Assembly: GCA_905182395.1 (NCBI GenBank)
Contig: CAJJBL010000019.1
Location: forward strand, 1 to 34,454
Length of the DNA: 34,454 nt
Reading direction: 5' to 3'
Source of the DNA: an alpha proteobacterium SCGC AAA536-G10
Lineage (GTDB): Bacteria; Pseudomonadota; Alphaproteobacteria; Puniceispirillales; Marisalimonadaceae
Shown: positions 25,447 to 34,399 of the stretch, piece by piece
Layout of the letters: every line of letters starts with the position of its first letter
Position numbering within the stretch: the stretch's first letter is position 1
The notes under the pieces: generated by a model
Seen by the model: the letters and a program-made list of their open reading frames with translations, nothing else
Databases searched by the model: none
What the model was told of the DNA's origin: nothing
Program-made: the position numbers and the translations under genes

Positions 25447-26820
25447 ATGAATGATTTAAAAAAAATCAACATCATTGGTGGAGGATTAGCTGGTTGTGAA
25501 GCTGCTTATCAAATATCAAAATTTGGAATAAAAGTACACTTATATGAAATGAGACCTAAAGTTAATACAGAAGCTCATAAAACAAAATTTTTAGCTGAAT
25601 TAGTATGTTCAAATTCTTTTAGATCTGATGATAAAGAATATAATGCTGTTGGTGTTCTTCATGAAGAATTAAGAATAGCAGACTCTTTAATAATGAAAAT
25701 TGCAGATTTAAATAAAGTACCTGCGGGATCAGCTTTAGCAGTAGATAGAGATGGATTTGCAAAAAATGTACATAGTGAAATTACTAAAAATCAAAATATA
25801 ACTATAATAAACGAGGAAATTCAATCATTAGATAGATTTAATGACGAATTAGTTATAGTTGCTACTGGACCTTTAACGTCAAATAAATTAACTGAATTTA
25901 TTAAAAATAAAACCGAACAAAAATCCTTAGCTTTTTATGATGCTATAGCACCAATAGTTTATAGAGATAGTATAAACATGAAAGTAGCTTGGAAACAATC
26001 AAGATATGATAAAGGTGAAGGAGATGACTATATAAACTGTCCTTTATCAAAAGATGAGTATTATAAATTTATTAATGCTATAATAGAAGCTCCAAAAATG
26101 GAATTTAAAGAATTTGAAAAAACTCCTTTTTTTGAAGGATGCATGCCTATTGAAGAAATCGTTAGAAGAGGGCCTGAAACATTAAGGTTTGGCCCTATGA
26201 AGCCTGTTGGGCTGACTAATCCTCATAAAAATGAAGAACCTTATGCAATAGTTCAACTAAGACAAGATAATTTATCTGGATCTTTATATAACATTGTTGG
26301 TTTTCAAACAAAAATGAAACATGGCGCCCAGAAAGATGTGTTTAAATTAATACCCGGTCTAGAAAGGTCTGAATTTGCTCGACTTGGAGGTCTTCATAGA
26401 AATACGTTTATAAATTCTCCAAAGATTTTAGATACTTATTTACGTTTAAAATCATCTCCGAATATTATTTTTGCTGGACAAATTACGGGAGTTGAAGGTT
26501 ATGTTGAATCTTCTGCTATTGGATTTATTTCTGGATTAGTTGCTGCATTTGACTTTAATAACATGAAGTTAAATTTGCCACCTGAAACATCTGCTCATGG
26601 ATCAATATTAAAACACATAACATTAAATGCTAATCCAGAAACATTTCAACCAATGAATATAAACTTTGGACTTATGCCAGATATAAACCATTATGAATTA
26701 GTAAATGAAAAGAAGAAAAAATATATTAAAGGAAGAGAAAAGAAAAAAATACAAGCTATTAATGCTTTAAAAACTTTTAATGATTGGTACTCAGAAAATA
26801 TTATTGAAAAGATAAACTAA
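25447..26820 (+). CDS. trmFO: Methylenetetrahydrofolate--tRNA-(uracil-5-)-methyltransferase
   Basis: This 457-residue flavoenzyme makes 5-methyluridine at position 54 of tRNA, using methylenetetrahydrofolate and FAD. The N-terminal FAD motif GGGLAGCEAAYQ is followed by LYEMRP, a hallmark of TrmFO. Two catalytic cysteines are visible in ELVCSNSFRSD and DDYINCPLSK. GCMPIEEIVRRGPETLRFGPMKPVGL and the C-terminal ITGVEGYVESSAIGF are also characteristic of the family. Length fits (about 440-470). The ATG follows the uvrA stop by one base, so the two genes are cotranscribed. It ends 17 bases before the convergent secF gene. Confidence 0.95.
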   Translation: MNDLKKINIIGGGLAGCEAAYQISKFGIKVHLYEMRPKVNTEAHKTKFLAELVCSNSFRSDDKEYNAVGVLHEELRIADSLIMKIADLNKVPAGSALAVDRDGFAKNVHSEITKNQNITIINEEIQSLDRFNDELVIVATGPLTSNKLTEFIKNKTEQKSLAFYDAIAPIVYRDSINMKVAWKQSRYDKGEGDDYINCPLSKDEYYKFINAIIEAPKMEFKEFEKTPFFEGCMPIEEIVRRGPETLRFGPMKPVGLTNPHKNEEPYAIVQLRQDNLSGSLYNIVGFQTKMKHGAQKDVFKLIPGLERSEFARLGGLHRNTFINSPKILDTYLRLKSSPNIIFAGQITGVEGYVESSAIGFISGLVAAFDFNNMKLNLPPETSAHGSILKHITLNANPETFQPMNINFGLMPDINHYELVNEKKKKYIKGREKKKIQAINALKTFNDWYSENIIEKIN

Positions 26821-26837
26821 GAAATAAAATTTATTAA

Positions 26838-27782
26838 TTAATCTCTTTCATATTCAGGAACAATAGTTTCATCCATAATTTTTTCACCTTTATGTATTTT
26901 AAAAAAAGTTAATAAAGAAACAGCAACAAAAATTGAAGAAAATGTTCCAATAAAAACTCCCCAAATCATAGCTAATGAAAAGTCAGATAATACAGTCCCG
27001 CCAAAAAAGAAAATTATAAATAAAGCAATTAAAGTTGTAATAGATGTCATTACAGTTCTAGATAATGTCTCATTTATAGATTTATTATATATAAAATAAT
27101 GATCTTTTGATTTATATCTTCTTAAATTTTCTCTTACACGATCAAAAATAACCACAGTATCATTAATAGAATAGCCAGCTGTTGTTAAAATAGCAGCGAT
27201 AGTAGCTAAATTAAACTCAAGTTGAAGTATAGAAAAAAGGCCAATTGTAGAAAAGACGTCATGTGTCAAAGCTATTATAGCAGCTATAGAAAACTGCCAT
27301 TCAAATCTAAACCATATATAAAGCATAATAGATAACATAGCTAAAGAAACAGCCAGCAAGCCTGCCATTTTCAATTCTTCACCAACAACTGGTCCAACAA
27401 ACTCTGATCTTCTAATAGAATAATTATCTTTTGTAAGTTTTTTTAAATTCTCTATAACTTTAATTTGTTGTTTTTCATCACCATCTTGTTTTTGAATTCT
27501 TACTAAAAAATCAGTTTCTTTTCCAAATTTCTGAATAGAAGTTTCTCCAGCATTTAATGAAGAAACCTTATTTCTCAAATCATCAATATTAAATAAAGCA
27601 ACGTTATTACTTCTTAACTCTAATAATATTCCTCCTTTAAAATCAATGCCATAATTTAAACTGTTAAACAAAAGACTAAATAATGAACCTAAAATTATCA
27701 AAGATGAAAAAACAAATGCAATTTTTTTAAATTTTAAAAAATTAAAATTTGTATCAGAAGGAATTAATCTTAAATATTTCAT
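26838..27782 (-). CDS. secF: Protein translocase subunit SecF
   Basis: This 314-residue inner-membrane protein works with SecD and YajC to help SecYEG-translocated proteins clear the membrane using the proton gradient. It has six predicted spans. The motif YGIDFKGGILLELR begins the periplasmic domain. The family hallmarks GPVVGEELK and SINDTVVIFDRVREN in the middle spans are present, and WGVFIGTFSSIFVA lies near the C-terminus. Length is typical. It lies 11 bases downstream of secD on the same strand, so translation is probably linked. The short charged tail ends in a conserved-looking acidic stretch. Confidence 0.95.
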   Translation of the reverse strand: MKYLRLIPSDTNFNFLKFKKIAFVFSSLIILGSLFSLLFNSLNYGIDFKGGILLELRSNNVALFNIDDLRNKVSSLNAGETSIQKFGKETDFLVRIQKQDGDEKQQIKVIENLKKLTKDNYSIRRSEFVGPVVGEELKMAGLLAVSLAMLSIMLYIWFRFEWQFSIAAIIALTHDVFSTIGLFSILQLEFNLATIAAILTTAGYSINDTVVIFDRVRENLRRYKSKDHYFIYNKSINETLSRTVMTSITTLIALFIIFFFGGTVLSDFSLAMIWGVFIGTFSSIFVAVSLLTFFKIHKGEKIMDETIVPEYERD

Positions 27783-27793
27783 TTTTAATAACC

Positions 27794-29356
27794 TTAATAA
27801 AAGATTTTTTTAATATCTTTTTTCTTCACATAAAACAAAACAAGATATTTAGTTATAATTATAGCAGTAAACATTGAGGTTATAATTCCAATCATCAATG
27901 TAACAGAAAAACCTTTTATAGGACCACTACCAAAAGAAAACAATGCAATAGCCGCAAATAATGTAGTCAAATTAGCATCAATAATTGTAGATATAGCTCT
28001 TTCAAATCCAGATTCAATGGCATCAAATACTTTTCTGCCTAACTTAAACTCTTCTTTAATTCGTTCAAAGATCAATACATTCGCATCGACAGCCATTCCC
28101 ATAGTCAAAACAACACCGGCAATACCAGGAAGTGTAAGTGTAGCTTGTAAAAGACTTAAAAGAGCAATAATAAAAATTATATTACAAAACAATGCGATGT
28201 TAGCAAAAATACCAAAACTTCCATATGAAATAAACATAAATATCATAACTGCTACTATGCCAATAATACTTGCCATTTTACCGGAAGATATCGAATCGCT
28301 TCCTAAACCAGGGCCCACAGAGCGTTCTTCTAAAATTGTCATAGGTACAGGCAAAGCGCCTGATCTTAATACTAAGGCTAAATCATTAGTTTCTTCTAAT
28401 GTGAAATTACCAGTAATTTGACCATTAGAAAAGATTTGAGATTGTATTGTGGGAGCACTAACAACTTTACCATCTAATACTATAGCAAATTCTCTTCCAA
28501 TATTTTTTCCTGTAACTCTTCCAAACTTTTTTCCACCTAACGGAGACAATTGAAAAGAAACTGAAGGACTATTATTTCTATCAAAACTAGTGCTTGCATC
28601 TTGTAACATTTCACCTGAAACCATTACTTTTTTATTTATCATATAAAAACGATCAGATATTTTATCATCCATTAATAAGGCATAACCAGGTGGAGGATTA
28701 TCTCCAGCTTGCACTTCTTCAGAAACAATAGATGGATGAGCCAATTGGAATGTTAACTTAGCAGTTTTACCTAATAACTTTTTAATACGGCCAGGATCTT
28801 CAAGGCCGGGTAATTGAACAATTATACGATCAACGCCTTGTTGCTGAATAGAAGGTTCATTAGTTCCCGTTTCATCTATTCTTCTTCTAACAATTTCTAT
28901 GGCTTGAGCCATAGTAGATTTAACAATTTTATCTTTTTCTGTTTTTGAGAATTCAATCTGAAATAAGTTGTTTTCTTTCGTTATTAATAAGTTTTTATTT
29001 GTTTTAAGTATAAGATCTCTTATTACTTTATCTGTATCTAAATTTCTCTTTTTAAACACAATTCTATTATCAAAAATCTTTAAATTATTATAAGCAATTT
29101 TATTTTTTCTAAAAGAAACTCTCAAATCACTCATAAGATTTTGTAATTTTTCTATAAAAACAACATCCATATCAGCCTTAAGTAAAAGATAAGAACCACC
29201 TTTTAAATCCAACCCAAGATTAATGGTTTTTCCTGGTAAAAAATTAGGTGCATCAGAGTTACTTAAGTTAGATATAAAATTAGGTAAGGCATAAACAAAA
29301 CCTATTATTACACTAAAAAAGACTAGTAGTAATTTAATTTTAGATATTTTTTTCAT
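27794..29356 (-). CDS. secD: Protein translocase subunit SecD
   Basis: This 520-residue RND-family membrane protein assists the late stage of Sec export. It has an N-terminal span (about 8-27), then GLDLKGGSYLLL (48-59) and a large periplasmic domain (to about 340) with IVRRRIDETGTNEPSIQQQG and RIIVQLPGLEDP. Five further spans include GMAVDANVLIFERIKEE, the proton-pathway segment. Length is near that of short alphaproteobacterial SecD proteins. It lies between yajC (36-base gap) and secF (11-base gap). The ATG is preceded by only a weak ribosome site, so coupling to yajC is possible. Confidence 0.95.
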   Translation of the reverse strand: MKKISKIKLLLVFFSVIIGFVYALPNFISNLSNSDAPNFLPGKTINLGLDLKGGSYLLLKADMDVVFIEKLQNLMSDLRVSFRKNKIAYNNLKIFDNRIVFKKRNLDTDKVIRDLILKTNKNLLITKENNLFQIEFSKTEKDKIVKSTMAQAIEIVRRRIDETGTNEPSIQQQGVDRIIVQLPGLEDPGRIKKLLGKTAKLTFQLAHPSIVSEEVQAGDNPPPGYALLMDDKISDRFYMINKKVMVSGEMLQDASTSFDRNNSPSVSFQLSPLGGKKFGRVTGKNIGREFAIVLDGKVVSAPTIQSQIFSNGQITGNFTLEETNDLALVLRSGALPVPMTILEERSVGPGLGSDSISSGKMASIIGIVAVMIFMFISYGSFGIFANIALFCNIIFIIALLSLLQATLTLPGIAGVVLTMGMAVDANVLIFERIKEEFKLGRKVFDAIESGFERAISTIIDANLTTLFAAIALFSFGSGPIKGFSVTLMIGIITSMFTAIIITKYLVLFYVKKKDIKKIFY

Positions 29357-29392
29357 AAAAAAAACGCTAAGAGTTGAATATAATTAATTAAA

Positions 29393-29752
29393 TTATTTTT
29401 TTGATTTAGGTTTTATTTTTTCAACTACTTTTTTGAGTTTTTCATCGCCTCTGACTTCAGATATCATTTGCCTAGCAATATCAACAATAACTCCAGATGA
29501 TATCTCTACACTAACAGTTTCTGAACCTTCTGTAGCTTTAGAAATTACTCCAAAAATACCACCAGCAGTTAAAACCTTGTTTCCACGTTTGAGATTTTCA
29601 ACCAAAATTTTATGTTGTTTAACTCTTTTTTGTTGAGGCCTTATAAGAAGAAAATAAAAAATAATGAAAATTAAAACAAAAGGCAAAAGACCTTGAATAG
29701 AAAATCCACCAGCTCCACCAGCTGCTGATTGAGCGAATGCATCTGAAATCAT
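29393..29752 (-). CDS. yajC: Preprotein translocase accessory subunit YajC
   Basis: This 119-residue protein has one transmembrane helix (about 20-41) followed by the YajC hallmark RPQQKRVKQHK and a small cytoplasmic domain. In that domain, NLKRGNKVLTAGGIFGVISK matches the family closely. It joins SecDF in the holotranslocon. The N-terminal AQSAAGGAGGF segment is typical of alphaproteobacterial YajC. GGAG stands about seven bases upstream of the ATG. It is the first gene of yajC-secD-secF. The divergent DUF815 gene starts 126 bases away, so the gap likely holds two promoters. Confidence 0.94.
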   Translation of the reverse strand: MISDAFAQSAAGGAGGFSIQGLLPFVLIFIIFYFLLIRPQQKRVKQHKILVENLKRGNKVLTAGGIFGVISKATEGSETVSVEISSGVIVDIARQMISEVRGDEKLKKVVEKIKPKSKK

Positions 29753-29878
29753 AAAAACTCTCCAAGAAAAAATTAAAAATATATTTCTAGTTTATATAAA
29801 AAAAAAGTTATAAACACCATAGATAAATTTTATTTATTATATATATTACAAATTTCACTAATTATTAGGTCTATTATC

Positions 29879-30742
29879 ATGATTAATAAAAGCACAAATG
29901 ACATTCTTATAAGAATAGCTGATGCTTTAGATAGGTTAGCTCCTTCAGAAAAAAAAATAAATAACTTAGATGACGGTGACGGATTTATATATGATTCTAA
30001 AACAGGTTTGATTAGACCTATTAATAATATTAATAGAATTCCTATTGATTTGCTTCAAGGCATTATGCCACAAAAAAAAATACTTTTAGAAAACACTTCT
30101 AATTTCTCCAATAATTTACCTGCAAATAACGCTTTATTATGGGGAGCTAGAGGTACAGGAAAGTCTTCTTTAGTTAAATCTGTTCATGCTCAAGTACTTA
30201 AGGAAACAAGCTCTAAATATCTTAAGTTAGTTGAAATTCATAGAGAAGATATTGGTGATTTGCCTGAATTACTGTATTTATTATCTAAATATCCAAAGTA
30301 TAAGTTTATATTATTATGTGATGATTTGTCTTTTGATGCAGGAGAGAATACTTATAAAAGCCTTAAGGCTGCATTAGACGGTGGGATTGAAGGAAAGCCT
30401 AATAATGTAATTTTTTATGCAACATCTAACAGACGTCATTTAATGCCAAGAGATATGATGGAGAATGAAAGATCGACATCTATAAATCCATCAGAATCTG
30501 TTGAAGAAAAAGTTTCATTATCTGATAGATTTGGTCTTTGGATTGGTTTTCATAATATATCTCAAGATATTTATTTAGAAATAATTTTTGCTTATGTTAA
30601 AGAATATAAAATTCCTATGGAAAAAGAGAAATTAAAAGCTAAAGCTCTAGAATGGTCTATAACTAGAGGAGCTCGTTCAGGAAGAGTTGCATGGCAGTTT
30701 ATTCAAGATATTGCAGGAAAAAGTAAAACCCAAATTATTTAA
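29879..30742 (+). CDS. DUF815 family AAA+ ATPase
   Basis: This 287-residue protein matches the DUF815 AAA+ family. An N-terminal region (1-85) is followed by Walker A GARGTGKSS (89-97) and Walker B FILLCDDLSFD with D148 and D149. A sensor-1-like segment is VIFYATSNRRHLMPRD, and the C-terminal SDRFGLWIGFH and RSGRVAWQFIQDI belong to the family. The physiological role is not established. It is often found beside yajC/secDF or nlpD in Alphaproteobacteria, as here, which hints at an envelope- or stress-related task. It ends exactly where the convergent M23/LysM gene ends. Confidence 0.9.
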   Translation: MINKSTNDILIRIADALDRLAPSEKKINNLDDGDGFIYDSKTGLIRPINNINRIPIDLLQGIMPQKKILLENTSNFSNNLPANNALLWGARGTGKSSLVKSVHAQVLKETSSKYLKLVEIHREDIGDLPELLYLLSKYPKYKFILLCDDLSFDAGENTYKSLKAALDGGIEGKPNNVIFYATSNRRHLMPRDMMENERSTSINPSESVEEKVSLSDRFGLWIGFHNISQDIYLEIIFAYVKEYKIPMEKEKLKAKALEWSITRGARSGRVAWQFIQDIAGKSKTQII

Positions 30743-31627
30743 TTAACGTAAATACTTTAATGGATCAACCGGATTTCTTTTGTATCTGATTTGGAAATGA
30801 AAACTTTTATTGTTTTCAGAACTATAGGCTATAGTATGACCTTTTAATATATCATCTCCTTCTTTTACATTAAAACTTCCTAGCTTTGAATATGCAGTTA
30901 ACCAACCATTTGAATGTTTGACCAAAACTAAGTTTCCAAATTTTTGAATTTGTGAACCAACAAATACAACTTTTCCACTTAAAGATGCATAAATAGGAAT
31001 TGTACTTTTCGTACTAATATCAATGCCATCATAGTGAAGACCAAGTCCAAAAGCACCAAAATTTTTAGTTACTTCTCCTTTAACAGGCCAAATAAATTTA
31101 GGCGCACCACTTGATCTATTTGATTGTAGAAGAACAGTATTATTGTTTACTTTAGCGCTTTTATGATCATTTTTCTTTAAAATTTCGTCAATTATTGAAT
31201 AATTTTTTTTCCTTGGAATTTTAATTTTATTTCCTGCAATTAACTTGTAAGGTTTTCTTAACTTGTTTACAGTTATAATATCAGGTTTATTAACAGCGAA
31301 TTGAATTGACAAGCTATTTAAGGTGTCATTTTCTTTTACAATATAAATATTATCACTTCTTAAAAATAAAATTTGTTTGTTTTTTAATTTATAAGGTTTT
31401 ATTAAATTATTATCGTTTATAATATCTTTAGGAATAACTTTATATTTATTAGCTATAGAATAGATAGTTTCATTGCCTTTAACAAAAATCATTCCATTCA
31501 TGGGAATATTATATACATTTTTGTTTATTTTTTTTTCATGAATAATAGTTGTATTTTTTTTAATTAAAGGAATATTAAGACAGCCCCCTAAAATTAAAAA
31601 TATAAATATGAATATTATTTTATACAA
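30743..31627 (-). CDS. nlpD: LysM/M23 lipoprotein, NlpD-like amidase activator
   Basis: This 294-residue protein has a lipoprotein signal (lipobox LGGC, C16), two LysM peptidoglycan-binding domains (about 46-90 and 93-138) and a C-terminal M23 domain (178-290). The M23 domain has lost most of the catalytic/zinc residues: the H-x-G-x-D motif reads Y199-D-G-I-D203, the YxHL motif reads Y246-S-K248-L, and HxH reads S275-F-H277. Such decay marks the NlpD/EnvC class, which activates cell-wall amidases rather than cutting peptidoglycan. The order surE-pcm-nlpD is the same as in E. coli. The start is TTG; the signal sequence begins directly there, and no ATG fits better. A degraded hydrolase without activator role is the alternative. 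Confidence 0.82.
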   Translation of the reverse strand: MYKIIFIFIFLILGGCLNIPLIKKNTTIIHEKKINKNVYNIPMNGMIFVKGNETIYSIANKYKVIPKDIINDNNLIKPYKLKNKQILFLRSDNIYIVKENDTLNSLSIQFAVNKPDIITVNKLRKPYKLIAGNKIKIPRKKNYSIIDEILKKNDHKSAKVNNNTVLLQSNRSSGAPKFIWPVKGEVTKNFGAFGLGLHYDGIDISTKSTIPIYASLSGKVVFVGSQIQKFGNLVLVKHSNGWLTAYSKLGSFNVKEGDDILKGHTIAYSSENNKSFHFQIRYKRNPVDPLKYLR

Positions 31628-31677
31628 AATTATTACCAGTAAAGTTTTTTATATTCTTACTTAAAAAAGATATAAAT

Positions 31678-32322
31678 TCAATCATAATTAGTTATTAAAG
31701 GGACAAAGCTAACTTTACCTAGATCATCCCATAAATCGTCTTTTCTATTGTTTCTTATAGTTATTTTTTTAAGTCTTTGTTCTTTATCTGGCGAACCTAC
31801 TGGAGCTATGCATGTTCCATTGACTCTAATTTGATTTAATATTCTATCGTCTAGCTTTTCAATCGCACATGTAATAATTATATGATCAAAAGGGGCTAGT
31901 TTTGGCCAACCCAAGAAACCATCTCCGACTTCAGATATAATATTTGTTAACTTTAATTTTTTAAAACAAAGTTGAGCATTGACCAATAAGGGTTTTAATC
32001 TTTCAATTGAGTAAACTCTTCTGGAAAGCAATGATAAAATTGATGTCTGATAACCAGAACCAGTTCCAATTTCAAGGATGATTTCATTGCCTTTTAATGA
32101 TAATGCTTGTGTCATTAAAGCAACAATATAAGGCTGACTTATTGTTTGCTCAAAACCTATTGGTAAAGGATTATTTTGATAAGCGTAAGAATGGAAATTA
32201 GAAGGTAAAAAAATTTCTCTAGGAGTCGCCTCTATAGCGGACAAAACTTTATTACATGAAATTCCCATAGATCTAAGATCCATTATTAAATTAGCTTTTT
32301 GAATATGACTTTCTAATATCAT
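31678..32322 (-). CDS. pcm: Protein-L-isoaspartate O-methyltransferase
   Basis: This 214-residue enzyme methylates isoaspartate in aged proteins using S-adenosylmethionine, starting their repair. The SAM-binding motif ILEIGTGSGYQTSIL (near residue 80) is preceded by the family marker PLPIGFEQTISQPYIVALM, and DHIIITCA provides the later methyltransferase strand. Length is typical. The ATG is separated from the surE stop by two bases, so the genes are cotranscribed and probably translationally coupled. The product shares stationary-phase/stress themes with SurE in other bacteria. It is followed by the NlpD-like lipoprotein gene after about 50 bases. Confidence 0.94.
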   Translation of the reverse strand: MILESHIQKANLIMDLRSMGISCNKVLSAIEATPREIFLPSNFHSYAYQNNPLPIGFEQTISQPYIVALMTQALSLKGNEIILEIGTGSGYQTSILSLLSRRVYSIERLKPLLVNAQLCFKKLKLTNIISEVGDGFLGWPKLAPFDHIIITCAIEKLDDRILNQIRVNGTCIAPVGSPDKEQRLKKITIRNNRKDDLWDDLGKVSFVPLITNYD

Positions 32323-32324
32323 TT

Positions 32325-33095
32325 TTAATTATTTTTATTGATCAAAAAATTAAGATTATCAAAATTTGTTAAGTCTATAGTTAAAGGTGTAATAGAAATC
32401 TTGTTATTTTTTATAGCATACAAATCAGAGTTAATACTAAAATCATTACTAATTAACATTTTTCCAATTTCAAAATATTGATTATTTCTATCTAAAAAAA
32501 TTTCATCTGAACGTTTTTGATTAGATAATTTTGTAAATAAAAAATCTTTTCTATTAAAATTAATAGAGTTTGGAAAGTTAACATTAAAAAGCATTGTTTG
32601 CTCTATATCATCAAGATTAATTATATAATTTATGATTTGCAAACCAAAGTTTTTTACATAATCATAGCTTTTAAGACTGTCTGTTCCAGCTACTTGACTC
32701 AAAGCAATAGACTTAACACCCCTTAAAGCACCTTCCCAAGATGCTGCAACAGTTCCAGAATAGGATACTTCATCTCCAATATTTCCACCTGCATTAATAC
32801 CACTTAAAATAAGATCTGGTTTATTATTTTTCATTATATGATTTAAAGCAAAAATAATACAATCTGTTGGAGTACCTTCAATAACCCATTCATATTTATT
32901 GTTTTTTATAAATTTAATTTTCCTATTAAGGCTTATAGATCGACCTTTAGCAGATTGATTATCTTTAGGTGCAACAATAAAAACATTGTCTGAAAGATTC
33001 ATAGCAATATTTTTTAATAAATTTATACCAATTGAATCGAAACCATCGTCATTAGTAATTAATATGTTATTTAATTTTTTTATATTAGTAAGCAT
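32325..33095 (-). CDS. surE: 5'/3'-nucleotidase SurE
   Basis: This 256-residue metal-dependent phosphatase acts on nucleoside monophosphates and possibly short polyphosphates. The N-terminal motif ILITNDDGFDS carries the metal-binding N15, D16 and D17. KDNQSAKGRSISL supplies the active-site serine, and SGINAGGNIGDEVSYSGTVAA is the conserved glycine-rich signature. Length is usual. The ATG overlaps the serS stop by one base (TAATG), indicating termination-reinitiation. The serS-surE-pcm order is widely conserved in Alphaproteobacteria. Confidence 0.95.
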   Translation of the reverse strand: MLTNIKKLNNILITNDDGFDSIGINLLKNIAMNLSDNVFIVAPKDNQSAKGRSISLNRKIKFIKNNKYEWVIEGTPTDCIIFALNHIMKNNKPDLILSGINAGGNIGDEVSYSGTVAASWEGALRGVKSIALSQVAGTDSLKSYDYVKNFGLQIINYIINLDDIEQTMLFNVNFPNSINFNRKDFLFTKLSNQKRSDEIFLDRNNQYFEIGKMLISNDFSINSDLYAIKNNKISITPLTIDLTNFDNLNFLINKNN

Positions 33096-34381
33096 TACAA
33101 AATTTCAATTTTTTTAAGACCTTTCATATAAGGTATCAAAACATCAGGTATTAATACGGAACCATCTTCTAGTTGATAATTCTCTAAAACAGCTATCATA
33201 GTTCTTCCAATAGCTAAGCCTGAACCATTTAATGTATGAAGAAAATTAATTTTATTAGTTTCTTTATCTTTAAATTTAGCATTCATTCTTCTAGCTTGAA
33301 AATCTCCACAATTAGAACAAGATGATATTTCTCTATAAGCTCCCTTTCCATTATTTTCGCCTGGGAGCCATACTTCTAAGTCAAAAGTTTTTCTTGAAGA
33401 AAAACCTACATCTCCAGAACATAATTTCATAATTCTATATGGCAGTTTAAGATTTTGAAGAATACTCTCAGCACAACTAACTAATCTATTTAATTCATCA
33501 GCAGAATTCTCAGGCTTAGTAATAGAAACCATTTCAACTTTAGAAAACTGATGCTGCCTTATCATTCCCCGAGTATCTTTACCTGCGGCACCAGCCTCAG
33601 ATCTAAAGCATGGAGTATTAGCAACAAATCTTAATGGCAATTCTTTTTTTTCTAATATTACATTACTAACAATGTTTGTTAAGGGAACTTCAGCTGTAGG
33701 AATCAACCATCTGTTATCAGTTGTACAGAATAAATCTTCAGAGAACTTTGGAAGTTGTCCTGTTCCTAACAAAGCTTCTTTCCTAACAAGAAGTGGAGGT
33801 GAAATTTCTTCAAAGTTATAATTATTAACATGAGTATCAATCATATAAGAGGATAAAGCACGTTCGAGAAGAGCAAGAGTTCCTCTCAGAAGAACAAACC
33901 TCGAACCTGAAATTTTGACGCCAGTTTTGAAATCCATTTGACCAAGGTTTTCTCCTATAGAAACATGGTCCAAAGGAAGGAAGAGAAAATCTGGAATTTT
34001 ACCCCATTCTTTTATTAATAAATTATCATTCTCATTATTACCATCCGGAACATCTTCATCAAGAAAGTTAGGAAGTTCACTCATCACTAAATTTAGTTTT
34101 TCTAAATTACTTTTAATTTTTTCATCTAATGTTGTTAATTGAATTTTAAGACTTGAAACATTTTTTTGTAATTCAGAAGCATTTTTACCTTGAGAAATCA
34201 TCATACCAATATTTTTAGAATCTATATTTCTTTTTTCTTGAATATTTTGAATTAGAGTTTGATCATTTCTAATTAAAGTATCAATTGAAATTATTTTAGA
34301 AGATATTGACTTTAAACCTCTTCTAAACATTAATTGATCAAATTCTTGTGGGTTCTCTCTTATAAACTTAATATTATGCAT
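33095..34381 (-). CDS. serS: Seryl-tRNA synthetase
   Basis: This 428-residue class II enzyme charges tRNA-Ser. The N-terminal helical arm (about 25-110, rich in Lys/Gln/Leu) is the coiled coil that grips the long variable arm. Motif 2 appears in CFRSEAGAAGKDTRGMIRQH and motif 3 in GSGLAIGRTMIAVLEN. ISSCSNCGDFQARR is the serine-site region typical of bacterial SerRS. Length is standard. It starts 18 bases after the stop of the upstream tatC fragment and overlaps surE by one base. The weak ribosome site AGAG lies about eight bases before the ATG. Confidence 0.96.
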   Translation of the reverse strand: MHNIKFIRENPQEFDQLMFRRGLKSISSKIISIDTLIRNDQTLIQNIQEKRNIDSKNIGMMISQGKNASELQKNVSSLKIQLTTLDEKIKSNLEKLNLVMSELPNFLDEDVPDGNNENDNLLIKEWGKIPDFLFLPLDHVSIGENLGQMDFKTGVKISGSRFVLLRGTLALLERALSSYMIDTHVNNYNFEEISPPLLVRKEALLGTGQLPKFSEDLFCTTDNRWLIPTAEVPLTNIVSNVILEKKELPLRFVANTPCFRSEAGAAGKDTRGMIRQHQFSKVEMVSITKPENSADELNRLVSCAESILQNLKLPYRIMKLCSGDVGFSSRKTFDLEVWLPGENNGKGAYREISSCSNCGDFQARRMNAKFKDKETNKINFLHTLNGSGLAIGRTMIAVLENYQLEDGSVLIPDVLIPYMKGLKKIEIL

Positions 34382-34399
34382 TTTTAACTCTTTTTGAAA

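Noticed and set aside
28017-28421. 134-codon plus-strand frame opposite secD
   Set aside because: It is antisense to a well-supported gene, with low-complexity composition from codon bias.
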